DNA of 64,000 nucleotides, from assembly GCA_019454045.1 (NCBI GenBank), contig SKCR01007816.1:62001-126000 (forward strand), in the 5' to 3' direction. The position numbers and the translations under genes are program-made. The notes below the pieces were generated by a model. The model did no database searches and was not told the DNA's origin. It was given only the letters and a program-made list of their open reading frames with translations. Source of the stretch: Zanthoxylum bungeanum. Taxonomy: Eukaryota; Streptophyta; Magnoliopsida; Sapindales; Rutaceae. This document shows, in pieces, positions 36,001-49,440 of this stretch; within the stretch, counting starts at the first letter, position 1; the number at the start of each line of letters is the position of its first letter.

Positions 36001-39000
36001 ATAAGTTTTTTTATAAGTACTAACCACGAGAATTTGCTTTTTCAGTATATAGCAGCGAAAAAAAAAAGGTTTTACTTTTTCAATATTAGAGGAGAAGAAA
36101 ACATTAGTTGAATGAATGTATTTGAAGCTTTCATCACAAGTGTAGAAGTAGAAGGAATGTGAAATGTTCAAATTTTTTAATGTCAAATTAGAGGTTTATT
36201 TAGAAAATAATGACAATTAAGGAAGTTTTCTTTGAAAATGATAATAATAAAAGAAAGTTTGATTTCAAATTTTTGTAAAAGATATCTTCAATTTTAATAA
36301 GAGTTTATTAGAATTTAAGTCACATATTAGTAAATAGTTAAGATATCTTTACTTTTTTAAAAAAAGAATAGAAAGAAAAGACATCTTCTAAGATATGAGA
36401 TAAACCTGACTATTTTTGTGAAAAAACTTTTCCTAAAATGAGTTCTTGCTAAGCAATCGCCTAATTTGTCTCGAAGAAGACCCGGTCCGTGGATAATTTT
36501 TTTTCATGTATATTTTTTCTTCATATTTTATAGAAGAAATGGCTAGTAAGATTATAAAAAATTATATAATGGCACGCTGTAATTTATTTTGTTTTTTCAT
36601 AATAATATTAGATATATGAAATTTTTTTCTTTTTTATAAATTATTGAGCTTTAATTTATTCTTTAACAATAATAATAATAATAGATATGTAAAAAATTTT
36701 GTACAAATTACTGCATACAAACCAATCAGAGGTGAAAGTGTTGATTGAATAAAAATAGAAATCAAACATAGTTGATTTAATATTGTAATTAAGCAGCCAT
36801 GTCATTTCAACTACCAGGCACGACTAGAAATTTTTGAGATTCATGTGGGAAAAAACCTAACAAAATTAGGAAGGTGGAAAAGACATTAATATTTGATAGA
36901 TTGTCAATATTGTAGAAAAAAAAGGATTTTATATGTTGCTTTGGTTTTTTATTTTCATTTGACCAGAAAATATATAATATTTCATGTAAATGATTTGCAC
37001 CAAACGAATAATTATAAAATATTTTTGTAAATAGTAAATTTCTTTTGGCAATTATAACAAGAGTTCAATGTGTGATTGTGTATGGAGTAAAACCAAACTA
37101 CTGAAAAGCGAAAGTTGAGATTTTTTTTTCCAAGTTGGATGAAGGTCTAAATTTATATTTATATTAAAAATTTCATCTCTATCACTTTTATATAAATTAA
37201 TTTTCACTTGACGGATTACCATTGATTATGCTACAATGAAGATGAGAATAAGACTCATAAGCTGATAAAACCATACCCAAAGGCGGTGAACAAAGCTAAA
37301 AAATTGTGAGAACAATAACGATGACTAATTATTATATGAGTTTTTTATTCACTCATGGTACAATGAAAAATCAAACCCAATATAAAATATGGATATATTG
37401 ACCAAGTAAGCTAACACTTGTTCATAAATCAGAAGGGTCAAAATTATACATCTCTCTTGGTCAAATAATTAAATATGCTTTCTTCTCCATATAATCAAAG
37501 CAAAATTAAGTATTGTTATTGTCAATGATCTTCATGAAGTTTTAAAAAAAAATGTATCTTTCACTTTCACGAAAATTAAATCCCGTACATTTGCAACGAT
37601 AAAATTCCATACACATTTGGGTTTAATTTGTCAATCTTTTTTATCATCATTATCAGTTAAAAAAATCTAATAATGTCATTAGAAGTATATTAATTAAGCA
37701 CATTTTATGCTCTATACATTATATATAATTAATTTTTGTTCCACATATAGATACGCTATTTTGTATTCTAACTGGCGTGGTATATATAAATAATTATTCA
37801 CTTTATTATTTTATTATTGGTGGTTTTAAATTTCACACACCAGAATCCCATTTCCACCCACCACATACACAAACTCAAATAAAAAGATTTCCTCTCCAAA
37901 AAAATAAGTAAATTAGTAAACTGCATAGTGTTCAAGTTATATCAACTAAGAAAAATAAAATAGAGCCTGGCCCATTGAGCACAAACCAAAGAGAATATGA
38001 GTCTATCTCCTAAACAGTCACATAAAGGAAGTTGTGCTAAAAAAAACTTTCTCCTCCATGAGATCATTTTTCCAGAATAATTGGACATGATTAAGTGGGG
38101 TAATGATGGAGTTCGAGAAATTTATTTCAAACCTTATAAATTTAAGGAAGAGACTCACTGTAAGGGAACGATAAAAATCTAATCAAATCAACTCATTTGC
38201 TTATAATACAATTTTATTTATTTTTTGAGCATCTGTTCCTCTGACGTCGCTCAAAAACTCGATATCCTATTTGGAGTCTTATTAATCCAATCAATAATTT
38301 TGTTGAAGTGACATATTATATATATATATATATTTTTTTGATGTTAATAATTACCATAGTAATAATATGATGATCAATCAATATATCAAATAGGCATTAG
38401 ATCCAAATTTTTAGTAATTAGCATTGGCACAATTAATTTACATGTGATTTATAAGCTACGTACCTCAATAGTGGATGGTTTCCTCAAACCTTTATAAGTA
38501 TAGACTAATGTTAATTTTTAGTTGATGTGTGATATTTTTAGTAATAATCTGTCTCGTGTAGAACGGTTTTTTTGTGTAGTCTTTGCCGTGCATAAGTTTG
38601 ACTATAATACATATACAAGTTCATATTACTAATTCAACTCAAAAATTAGGCTTAAGAGTTAAGGCAGTTAAGAGTTGTCATAAACTTACAAACATTAATA
38701 AATATTAATTCTTAATCGATATAAGATATTTTCCACAACTTGCACATCATTAATGTTCTTTTATCATTATCACAAGAAAGCAGAGATTAAATTTAACAGT
38801 AAAAACGAAAAACAAAAAGAGAAATGTAAATAAAACTTGCTTGCTTAGTCTCAGCAAAATCATGCACATAACCAACCAAAGAAAAAGGAAGAGAAAAAAA
38901 AGACACTTGCAGTCGCACATTAATATTAATGTTGTTGCAGTTTTGGCTCCAAAAGGGTGTTATTGGGTATGCCAATGTAGTGAATCCCTAACGTTAATAG

Positions 39001-40134
39001 CCGACTTCTAATCAAATGACTGTAAGAAATTTTGGGTTCTCTAAAACTTGAATGGGATAGGCAGTTAGATTTTAGGAGGACTCTAATAAAGACAAGTAAT
39101 GGAAATGAATTCTTTACTAAAATTAAAATCTAAAGTTACAGAAGAAGAAGTTGCAAACTACTGAATCTAAACTTTACTGGAATTAAACAGATCCTAATAA
39201 CAGAGGAAGCTTGAAAAAGATTTAACTATAATGAGAAAATAATTAAAATAGACTGTTGATTTTGATCGATGTTTCGGGACCCTCTTCTTGGCTCTCCTTC
39301 TTTGAATTTATAGGTTCTGAAATAACTTCATCAACTCTCATGCTCTACTTTGTTGATACTTAAGGAAACATGCATTTATGGAGGAACAGTTTTGGCAGGA
39401 TGTGACTTTTTGAGAGGAAGTTTCACTTTGAGAGGATATGCGTACATGGAGGGGAAGTTGGAGAGGAAATAGTCTTGAAGAGGAAGTTGGAGAGGAAATT
39501 GATCATGGAGATAGCTCATGGAAAGGAAGTTGATGAAGAAATAGTCCATGGAGAGGAAGTGGCATAGAGAGGAAGCTTATTTTTTGTGAGGAAATAACTC
39601 TTGAGCCAATTTCATCCTCTAGGCTTAATTTCCTAAGCCATTTTAATTGGACTGGGCTTTAGGAGGAAATAACTCCTGAGTTGCTTTAATTTCCTACTTA
39701 ATTTATATTTTTCTCATTAATTTATAAATAAAATGAATGGGCTTTTAAGGAGGAAATGGATATTGGGCTAATTTGAATGGGTTGACCTTGATTTTATATT
39801 TTGGTGCAAACAATGCTCCACGGATGCTTTTGGTCCAATGGACCAAATTGCATGTATTTAAACTTATTTTCTCCACTTATTCCTCTCACTTTTTTTTTTA
39901 TTCCTGCAAGAAGTCAACAAAATTCCCTAATTCCAAAATCCCGAAATTTTAAAACAAGTTCTAATTTACAAAAGAGAAAAAGTAAAAAATCCATATTCCA
40001 TTAAAGTTCTCAATCATCCTCAAGACTCCTTCTCATAAATCAATCCAACACAAACCAAAGTCTCTCCTCCATTCACAACATCCATGGTTCTATCATCAAA
40101 TTCAGCCTGACGCATAGCCATCCCTATGCGTGTT
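36001..40134. other. AT-rich intergenic stretch, no gene recognised
   Basis: No coding domain, RNA gene or LTR pair is visible. A (TA)n run sits at about 38310-38330. A purine-rich imperfect tandem tract lies at about 39415-39560 (GAGAGGAAGTTGGAGAGGAA phrases). TATA-like strings near 37790 have no gene after them. This is the longest part of the window not explained by retroelements and may be the oldest background sequence. Confidence 0.5.
39415..39570 (+). repeat. purine-rich short tandem repeats
   Basis: GAGAGGAAGTTGGAGAGGAA and variants (ATGGAGAGGAAGT, GAAATAGTCCATGGAGAGG) recur about seven times with irregular spacing of 20-35 bp. Confidence 0.65.
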
Positions 40135-40190
40135 TGTAATATCCCAAATCCGAAGAGGTTACCAGTAGGTAACAGATTCCATTGTCACTG

Positions 40191-43100
40191 TGTGAAACAC
40201 AGAAATCGACGACGCTGTCCCGAGCTCGTGGCCCGGTCGGGAGTACAGAGTAGCCCGCGGGGGACTAAACCGGAGAAATAAAATGGAGTCGCCACCCAGT
40301 GTGATCTGGGAAATGATTTAAGGCCGCATTCACCCCTCGCAAGGGAAGACCTCAAACTGTTGGGTTCGGAACGGTCCCTTACTTATGCCAATTGTAATGA
40401 AAAGTTTTACGCAATAGTATAACCAAGTCTTATGTAACACATGCAAGATAATGTAATCAACACACATTGCACACCCATAAACGTAAATAAATAAAAAGGA
40501 AGACAAATGCATAATTCCAAATGTATTAAACAATGAAGCGCAATAATGTAATTAATAATAACTGTAAAAGTAGTAATAAAATAACGAAAAATGGGTAATT
40601 AGGCACATAATGCAAAGGAAATGACCCAAGAAGCCAACATGCATGAAATGTGATGAAAAGAAATTTGTTCACTGTATGTGCGTTCGTGTAGCGTTCGAAA
40701 ACGCGATCGAACGGTAAAATGATTGCATGAGATAGAATGTGCACGTTCGTATAGCGTTCGTAAACGCGTTAAAACGGTAAACAAAATACATGCGTTCATG
40801 TAGCGTCCGGAGACGCGTTCGAATGAGATCACCAAAGTGATATCCAAATGACACAAACACACGCGTGAATGTTTCTCAAGCGGTATGTGGAGTTGTATCC
40901 CAAGTACAGATCGCACTACCATCCATTCGGATTCGGCTATGGAATTTACGTCCAGGTTTTCATCCGATATACCGCGAGAGGTAACACTCAAACATAAACA
41001 AGGCATGAATGCGAAAAATGAAAAAATGAAAAATGACAACCAAGACAAAGACGAATAGCGCAATCACTAGGAGAAGGGCGCGGTAAAACATCGTGGTAAA
41101 GGTAGCCTTTAGGCATTTCCCTCGAATGGATGACATTTAACCTACATGATTAGCCCATGCGCATCAAGTAACAATGCATGAATAAATAAATAAATAATAT
41201 GGCACCTTGGATGCCCGAATGAACATATCTCACGTTCAATCTAATGTACTTCATCCGGCGCGACAAAACATCCTGGTAAAGGTAGCCTTTACGCGTTTTC
41301 CTCGAATGGAGGACCTTTAACCCATGTGATTAGCCCATGCGCACTAGATAGCAATGCATGCGTAAACAAAGTAATAATATGCAAAAGGTAAATACAGAAT
41401 AATGAAAAGGCGCGGCAAAATATTGTGGTAAAGGTAGCCTTTTAGTCTTTTTCTCCCTCAAGTAAAGGACCTTTAAAACAATGTGATTAGCCCATGTGCA
41501 TCAAGTAACAATACATAGAAAATAAATAAAGCAATAATATGGGACCTCGTATGCCCGATTGAACATATCTCACGTTCAATCAAACGTACTTCGTCCGACG
41601 CAGTAAAACATTGTGGCAAAGGTAGCCTTTAGGCATTTCCCTCGAATAGAGTACCCTTAACTCACATGATTAGCCCATGCGCATCAAGTAACAATACATC
41701 AACAAAGAGACAATACATATAAAATTAATAACAGAACAATAAACATAGATTTAGATCACAAAATGAAACACGTGCTTGAACATTTCTCAAGCGGTACATG
41801 GAGTTGTATCCCAAGTACAGACCGCAATATCATCCATTCGGATTCGGCTACGGAATTTACGTCTGGGTTTTCATCTGATATACCGCAAGAGATAGCACCG
41901 ACCATTTAACATAACACAATCATTAACCCAGTATATACATCAAATATGATAATGCATGTGATGAATAAATAATAAATAACTGAAGCGATAAATGGTAAGC
42001 TAAATGTGAAATAGAAATAAAGATAAATACAGAATATTAAAGAGATATGACCAATATTTTGGTCGTTTTTAATATAGGACTTCACATGCCCGGTTGGACG
42101 TATTCCACGTCCAACCAAGCATGCCGTGTCCTGGATAACAAAATAAAATATAACAAAGGGTGCCCCCAGGTCTTACCTTTTAAGATGCTCCTCAGAAGTG
42201 CGTTACGTCGTTGTCAGAAGGGTTAATGCTCCATAACCTTTCTCGTTTTCTCGTTCAAGATTTTCCTTCGCTGTGGCGCTGTTTTCACTATCGTTTTCTC
42301 TGTTTTCTTTACTGTTTTTGCTATTTTTTAGAGCAGTCTTGCTCATCGTATTTGTTCACTATTTTGGGGTGATATTTGGACTGTTTCGGGATGGTTCGGG
42401 GGCTGATTTTGGGAGGATGTTTGGGACTGTTCGCTCACTGTTTTGGGGCTATTTGGTGTCGGTCAGGTGCGTGTAAGGATATTGGCTGTGTGGCTTGGGT
42501 TTTTCGGTGTGTGCCTTTGTTACTTTGGTCGGTGTTGGTGCGTGCCTTTGTTACTTTGGTCGGTTGTTGGTGTGTTTATGAGTCTTGTAATGGCGTGAGC
42601 TGATTAGGGTTTATCATTGTTGTTTACCGTGTATGAGAGTGAGAGAAGAGAGAAGGCTTGAGCTAATGAAGGGTTTATTATTTTTTTGTTTTGAATTTTC
42701 AATGCTTAGAGAGAGGAAGAGCCAAGATTAGGGTTTGTTTTATTTGTTTATTGTTTTTGGTTGATGGCAGTTTGTGTGCCAAGGGAAGAAAGAGAGGCTG
42801 TGTGAGTGGGGTTTTTATCTTTGTTGGTTTCGGCTTTAGGGTTTGTTTCTTGGTTTGCCGAGAGAGTTGAAAGAAAGTGTGAGAGTCTAGGTTTTATGTT
42901 TGTGATTTTTCTGTGAATTACCGTGAGTCGTCAGAGGGGAGGATTAGGGTTGGTTTATGTCATCTTTTATAGTTGCATGCTAGGGTTAAGGTTGTGCATG
43001 GGCTTTCAAAAGGAAACAAAATCAAGCAAATAAGGGATGAGTTTAATTAAGTTATTTTAAGGAAATGATCTTGTATAATTTTGGTGGGGAATATATTTAA

Positions 43101-43529
43101 TTTGGGAGGTGATTGGATTTAAATCTTTGGTAATTAGGAAGGGGATTTATTTAATTTAGTAATGAGATTTGTTTTGATTTTAATTGGATTTGATTTAATT
43201 TAATTGGATTTAATTTAATTTGTGACATGTGTTTTAAATATTTTAATTATTTGGATTGGGCTTTGGTGGGCCTTGTGTGATATGGGCGTGTGGCTTGGAT
43301 GAATGGGCTTTGAATGGGTGCGGGGGTTTTGGGCCGAGACTTAATATTTTAAAACAGAGATTAATCGGGTGAATCCAAGGCCAAACAAACGAATCAAATT
43401 TGTTGATGTATTTATTTTTCAATTTTTTTCCTTCTGATGTCCGTTTCCCGCGACTTCCGCAACTTATCGGGTAGTGCCTCCATACGAGGCTCATCATTGG
43501 GCTTTTATGCAAAAATGAAAGTGTCTACA
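40191..43529 (+). repeat. 5' LTR of LARD2
   Basis: It is 3339 bp and holds two kinds of internal repeats. CAAGCGGTA(T/C)(G/A)TGGAGTTGTATCCC with its neighbourhood occurs at about 40878 and 41792. A longer unit near 41076-41730 makes up the rest. The LARD1 LTRs have one copy of the first motif each (17400 and 25510). Confidence 0.82.
41076..41730 (+). repeat. about 150- to 187-bp tandem repeats inside LARD2 LTR
   Basis: Four units start with GCG(C/A)(G/A)(G/A)(T/C)AAAACAT-like sequence and share GTGGTAAAGGTAGCCTTTA, a CTCGAAT-GGA box and GATTAGCCCATGCGCATCAA. They begin at about 41076, 41262, 41411 and 41598, so spacings are 186, 149 and 187 bp. Confidence 0.85.
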
Positions 43530-43679
43530 GTCGTCCCCACTTTGATGGGACTTGTGCAGTGTGTGCCAGTGAAAATCCTATCTAAGTCATGCATGCATTT
43601 TTTACTTACCTGGCTCGCCAGCTGTTGCCGAACTTACCGGTTGTTCTGAGATGCTTTAATCTGAGTTGATGATGACGAT

Positions 43680-44465
43680 GTGCTTGACCCCTGGTTCATT
43701 CCCGAACCGTTACTTGATGAAAGATGGTTCATTTCTGAACCGTTACTGATGAGAGATGGCTCACTTTTGCACCGTTACTTGAGTTGAGATTGATGGCGAG
43801 GCGCTGTGACCCTTGGGTCTTGTTCTCGAACCACCGAGTGGTTCTTGTTCCCGAACTGAGTTGTGGGTCTTGTTCCCGAGTTAAATTGTGAGTCTTGTTC
43901 CCGATTTGAGCTGAGGGTCTTGTTCCCGGATTGAGCTGAGGGTCTTGTTCCCGAATTGAGCTGAGGGTCTTGTTCCCGGATTGAGTTGTGGGTCTTGTTC
44001 TCGAATTGAATTGTGGGTCTTATTCCAGAATTGAATTGTGGGTCTTGTTCCCGAATTGAGTTAAGGGTCTTGTTCCCGAATTGTTGTTATGGGTCTTATT
44101 CCCGAACTGAATTGTGGGTCTTGTTCCCGAATTGAGTTGTGGGTCTTGTTCCCGAATTGAATTGTGGGTCTTGTTCCCGAATTGAATTGTGGGTTTTGTT
44201 CCCGAATTGAGTTGAGGGTCTTGTTCCCGAACTGTTGTTGTGGGTTTTGTTCCCGAACTGAATTGTGGGTCTTGTTCCCAAATTGAGTTGTGGGTCTTGT
44301 TCCCAAATTGAATTGTGGGTCTTGTTCCCGAATTGAGTTGTGGGTCTTGTTATCGAATTGAATTGTGGGTCTTGTTCCCGAATTGAATTGTGGGTCTTGT
44401 TCTCGATTTGAGTTGAGGGTCTTGTTCCCGAATTGTTGTTGTGGGTCTTGTTCCCGAACTGTTTG
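43680..44465. repeat. 24- to 25-bp minisatellite, GGGTCTTGTTCCCGAATTGA unit
   Basis: About 25 copies of GGGTCTTGTTCCCGAATTGA plus GTTGT/ATTGT, preceded by a looser GGTTCATT(C/T)C(C/T)GAACCGTTAC section. Minus-strand frames repeating TQFGNKTHNS are by-products of the unit. Confidence 0.95.
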
Positions 44466-44880
44466 TCTTTTCCATTTTTCTTCAAAACCTGCGAAAAAAA
44501 CAAGAGAAAGATTGCGTGCATGTGACGTGTATGCATGTATACATTGATGTGTTTCCTATTCCGCTGGGTTAGGCCTTCCTTGTGCTCTCTGGCGCCCTTC
44601 GCCTACTAATGTCTTTGATCGCCCCCTGGGCCTGCTTACAATTTCTTTCTGCCAGTTCTCTTCTGGTGATTGCTCAGTTTTCTTTGATCCCATGACTCAA
44701 GATTCCATTATGTCCTTTATTCGTGAGGTGGTAGACTGGTCGCCCCCACAGACTGGGTTTAACTTTCTGCTCTTTGCTACTGGCACTAGGTCAAAGTAGA
44801 TCATGTGATGTGACGTTCCATATTAACATACTATATTGCCTTTTACGAAATAGTTCCAATAGTTATACATATTATTGCCT
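44465..44880 (+). other. LARD-conserved internal block, second copy
   Basis: It matches 22640-23050 from the TTTTCTTCAAAACCTGCG edge to CATATTATTGCC, while the adjacent arrays differ. The plus-strand frame from about 44549 stays open for about 70 codons here too. Confidence 0.7.
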
Positions 44881-45300
44881 TTTCTCATTCAAGATATTTC
44901 TTCACTGTGCCACTGTTTTCACTGTCGTTTTCTCTGTTTTCTTTACTGTTTTTGCTATTTTTTTACTGCAGTCTTGCTCATCGTATTTGTTCACTGTTTT
45001 GGGGTGATATTTGGACTGTTTCGGGATGGTTCGGGGGCTGATTTTGGGAGATTTTTGGGACTGTTCGCTTACTGTTTTGGGGCTATTTGGTGTCGGTCAG
45101 GTGCGTGTAAGGAAATTGGATGCGTGGCTTGGGTTTATCGGTGTGTGCCTTTGTTACTTTGGTCGGTTGTTGGTGTGTGCCTTTGTTACTTTGGTCGATT
45201 GTTGGTGTGTTTATGAGTCTTGTAATGGCATGAGCTGATTAGGGTTTATCATTGTTGTTTGCCGGTGTTTGCCGTATAAAAACCGGGTCCTGCATGCCTA

Positions 45301-45336
45301 GCGTTCACTAGGGCTGAGCGCGCGCCTAGTGAACGC
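45301..45336 (-). other. 12-bp-arm hairpin in copia C LTR
   Basis: Arms GCGTTCACTAGG (45301-45312) and CCTAGTGAACGC (45325-45336) are perfect complements around a 12-base GC-rich spacer. More GCGC-rich sequence follows to 45365. It is this LTR's version of the cassette seen in A, B and D, with unrelated sequence. Confidence 0.85.
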
Positions 45337-46102
45337 CCAGCGCGTGCGCTGCATGTAGCAAGCCGCGCTTGATCCGTTGCAAACTTGATACGTTTTTTTA
45401 AACATAAACACATTTTTAAACCACATAAAATAATTTTAATTTCAAAACCAACCTCAACACATGTTATACAACTAACATTTATATATATTCTAAATATATA
45501 TATATGTATTTGTTTGAATAAAAACATAAACCAAAATAGAATCCCATAATGAAATGACTCATGAACAATTCTATGTCACCCAAATGTGGTCAAGTGATTC
45601 TAGAATGGTAGCCATAGCTCCAAGCTATTATCTAGAATTTCAAACTCTAATTTTATGTTTATGTCCAACATAAATATTTTGACCCAATCACAATAATATT
45701 GTGTTTATGCTTCCAAAGCATCCATATATAATTCATTAGCCTAATTTCAACATCAAGCTATGTTATTATGTATCAAATACAAAACATAGCTTTATAGAAG
45801 ATCAAACTTGCCTAGTAAGCTTGATTCCAAGATCCAATCTTTTTCTCCTTGTTGAAATATTATAGAGAAATTCCAAAGTTAATAAGCTTGACTCCAAGAT
45901 CCAATCTTGATTCCAATGCTAGCAAGCTTCATTCCAAGATACAATCCTGATTTTTCCTTGTTGAAATGTTGTAGAGAACTTCCAAAGCTTCTCCAAATAT
46001 TTCTTTTACTTAGGCTAATATTTCTAATTATTGCTTGTTTTAGCTTTCATAAACTTAACTTTCTTAAGCTCAAGCGTAATTAAAAACTTGCTCAAGCTTG
46101 CA

Positions 46103-46110
46103 TTTTATAG
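46103..46110 (-). promoter_or_regulatory. LTR TATA box, copia C
   Basis: The minus strand reads CTATAAAA at the position equal to the boxes of A (2097) and B (7144). Confidence 0.55.
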
Positions 46111-46576
46111 CAAAACTTATATAATTTTTAATTAATAAAAGTCTTAATCAACGTTTTGGTGGGCTTAATCCAATTTGTCTACATATGTATAATTATTTGT
46201 GACTAATCAACTTTATCTACCACTTTGATTTAATCCAATTAAATCAAGACTAATACACCTATATTACATATTTGTAATTATCAAAATATCCTCCAATGGA
46301 AGAGATATTTATGAAATTACAACAAAGTTCTTCTGTGATTTTGGATTACTCCAATTAATCCAATTGGGTCAAAGTAAATAATCAATGTTATCTAATAATA
46401 CTTAATTATTTTTCTTTATAATTGTAATATCAAATATTATTTATTATAAAAAATTATCGGCTACCAAAGTGCTCAACGAGTACACTTCTTATTGTTGGAC
46501 TCTCTCAGTCCAGACACGTTCATCATATAAGCCTAGCTTATATATACACAATTTGGTCACCTCCGAATTTGCGAGG

Positions 46577-49440
46577 TGTTAGGGTTGGTGCTCTGAGCAC
46601 CAATCCGGATCGAATTTATGTCCGATTCATGAATACGATCAATATCTTTTTCCATAATATTACTAATTTAAATGGTAGCACCTCTTGTCTTTTATATACG
46701 TATTCGATCTAATTTCGATTAGATTGAAACTAAATCTGGTTTAGTGATATGTATATATATTAGACAAATACCCCATGATTTACAACGTAGTGCGCAGTTA
46801 CAACATAGTTTGTAATTGACATTGGGAAGTGTCACTATAAGTTGTATATCCTCAAATTAAGTTCCTGGTCAAGATTTACTGACACGGGTCGGTTAGTAAA
46901 ATCTGTTGAGACCAGTTCATGTCGTATATCGGACTTGGTACGATGGTTTATCCCAATGAACCATGAGTCTTGGGAGACTCGTATAGACGTGTAGGTGTTT
47001 ATTTGATAAACACTGAACGACTCACCGAAGATTTCCTAATAGATGGTACACCAACATCAATATGAATCTTCTCGGGTTGAGTAACATAGTGATTCTTTGA
47101 CTTGAGATACCACTGTGGATATATAAGTTATCATCCACACTTAGATGGCAGTCACGTCACTGATCTATTTAGATCAGACCTCCACTTGTTCGTTGGGTGT
47201 GGACTCATGCTCATGATATCTTGTGTGTATCAAGAAAGGATCTGTTAGTTCTGTGTACAGAGCATAGGTAGTCCATATGTGATTAGCAATCTGTTAATTC
47301 TATGGCCATAGTATACTTCGGAAGTAAGTTCTGAATGTTTTTTTAGAGACTGCTAATAGATACGTCGACGATATTATTTCTATAGAGATTTGATGTTTAT
47401 ATCTATATCTCTGGGATAATCCGGATACCTGTGACAGATGGATTATACGTATGCAGTGACCTCGACCTGTATGATTCAGCGAGTTTATTTGTGGTCGTCA
47501 TAATTTACAGGTGGGTGAATTATGGACAGGAAATTAGATTTCGTGATAGATATGCCTGAATCTAGAGTCTCACTAATGAAATATACTCGTAGAGCACTAG
47601 GACAACTATTATGAATAATACTGATTATTTATAACTCGTTTAATGGTTAAACGAAAAATACATGCTATCGGGACCTAATGGTCATTTTCGAATTAATGTG
47701 TATTTGTATTTAATATTTGATATTATTAAATACACATTAATTAAATATCAAATTGTGATATTTGATATATATCATTAATATATGTATTTGAGATATTTAA
47801 TGTAAATATAATTCAAATATTAATATATTTATATTTATTATTTAATTATTTAATTGTTAAATAATTAAATTAATTTATAAAATAAATATCTTAAGTAATG
47901 ATTTAACTTTTAAATGGCATGGAATTAGTGGTATCACTTGTTTCATTATTTTAATTGTTAGGAAATGACAAGTTCTCATTGGTTCACTTGTTATTTGCTT
48001 TTGAAGTAATTGTTACCAAGTGTAACAAGTAACAATGACCAATTAAAATGAAACAAAAATTGCATGGCTTATTATTCTTCTTGTAACTCTCGGCAATGAC
48101 AAGAAAAATGGGTATAAGTATTTTTGTTTCATTTTTCAAAAGATATACAAGGTTTCTAAAATATTTACTAAGGAAAAATTGAGAGAAAAATTGAAGAACC
48201 TAAAGGAAAAGCTTCTAACTTGGAGTTTTAGTAAGTTATTTCCAATTTTCTTCAATTAAGAAATTGTTTATTCATTTCTATACTTCAACTTGTGTAGTTT
48301 AGAGTTTTCTCTAATCTTTAATTATGTGAATTATTGTGATTGGAAACTTGTTGGAGATGTTAAGCATGTATAATTAATTAATGAGCTTATTAGGTGTAAT
48401 TAAGCGTATTAGATTAATTAATAATTAAAGTTTTCATTCTAGAGTTAATTAGCCATTCATAATTAAACTAGAATTTTTCTTGATTAATTTCATGATGGTG
48501 AGACTTGATTGGTGTGGTAATTGGATGATTAAAGTGTTGAATTTTGTCAATTTAATGTAAATTGTCCAATTTGAGTAATTTGTGAAATTAGCGTTCTTAA
48601 CCCATTCAAAACTTAATCTTTAGCTGAACACGAGTTCGCGGAGGTTTTGGGAATTTTCATATATATGATATAATTTGACGTATATTTGATGTATGTCAAA
48701 TTTGGGATTGATTGGATTTGATCTTGATGTGTTTTGAACAATTGGGCCAAATTGTAATTAATAAAAAATCTGGGTGTTTTCGTAATTCTGGAAAAATTTG
48801 GGCAGTTTCGGAATTCTGGAAAATTTTCTGGTTTATGTTGCAAATTGTATAAATTATTCTGGGATTGATTTGGAATCAATTAAATATTTACTTGACAATT
48901 TAAGGACCAAAATAATTAATTTGCAAAGTGTATGGGTCTTATAACAATTAATGATAAATCTGATTTTTCAGATAAAAATTCAGTTTTTATTTATTAAGTA
49001 ATTAGAATAAATTGGGTTATTTTAATTGCCCAAGAAATCATTTATCGGAAATTATTTCTGAGTGAAAATACGCGAAAACAGCGAAAAACGGCTTTAGCGG
49101 GTAACGGAGGCCCGAACAGTGAACTGGGCACTGTTCGGCCAGCCCACGAACTGTCCAAATATTTTTGGGGCTGACCTGGGCAGTCCCCATGAGTATTTAT
49201 CGGTCGGTTCGGCCAGAAACATGTTTTATGCTATTTTGTGGAAAAATATTTTCGCAAAAGTTTCACGATGTTTCTATATTATTTATGTCGTTATATGATA
49301 TCGAATAAATATTTTTAGGTGAAATATGAATGAATTATTAATATTGGATATTAAATAATTTATTCATAAGTTTAAATTTTTAAACTACGATTTCGCCCAA
49401 ACAACGCTTCTTCCGCTGCGCCTCCCTTATTTGACCCTCA
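46577..49440 (+). mobile_element. LTR D: 2.86-kb solo LTR of a related copia family
   Basis: It begins TGTTAGGGTTGGTGCTCTGA and ends TTTGACCCTCA, splitting copia C's LTR between GAATTTGCGAG and GCGAAGAACACG. It is recognisably related to the A/B/C LTRs: GTTGGTGCT-GAGC-CCAATCCG at the start, then CGTATAGACGTGTAGGTGTT, TTCTTTGACTTGAGATA and CGTTGGGTGTGGACT in the same order. It carries no internal region, so it is a solo LTR. The flanks (CGAGG and CGCGA) do not match well enough to claim a 5-bp duplication; GCGA is common to both sides. Confidence 0.75.
49112..49138 (+). other. 10-bp-arm hairpin in LTR D
   Basis: Arms CCGAACAGTG (49112-49121) and CACTGTTCGG (49129-49138). It lies about 300-330 bp before the LTR end, in the cassette slot. 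Confidence 0.8.

Larger units (their letters stand above)
40191..45275 (+). mobile_element. LARD2: truncated relative of LARD1
   Basis: The start TGTGAAACACAG and the following CGACGCTGTCCCGAGCTCGT-like sequence align with the LARD1 LTR start, and GTGTCTACA ends the 5' LTR at 43529. The interior has its own minisatellite (43680-44465) and the block conserved with LARD1 (44465-44880). The sequence then jumps directly into mid-LTR sequence (44880-about 45275, matching 42243-42620). The interior's end and the first 2 kb of the 3' LTR are therefore deleted, and the far end is fused to copia C. No gag or pol is visible. CACTG precedes the element; its duplicate is lost. Confidence 0.8.

Noticed and set aside
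36001..40134. A hidden host gene in the AT-rich stretch
   Set aside because: I looked for exons with recognisable domains on both strands and saw none; all frames are short.
40135..40190. TGTAATATCCCAAATCCGAA as the start of a second Del-like LTR
   Set aside because: Only about 55 bp are visible before LARD2 begins and nothing continuing it is seen on the other side, so support is too thin.
40599..41063. 154-codon minus-strand ORF in the LARD2 LTR
   Set aside because: It contains repeated GCGTTCGnnnACGCG-type sequence and has no domain; it is inside an LTR and antisense to the element.
44061..44536. Minus-strand ORFs of 81 and 146 codons repeating GTRPTTQFGNKTHN
   Set aside because: By-product of the 24-bp LARD2 minisatellite.
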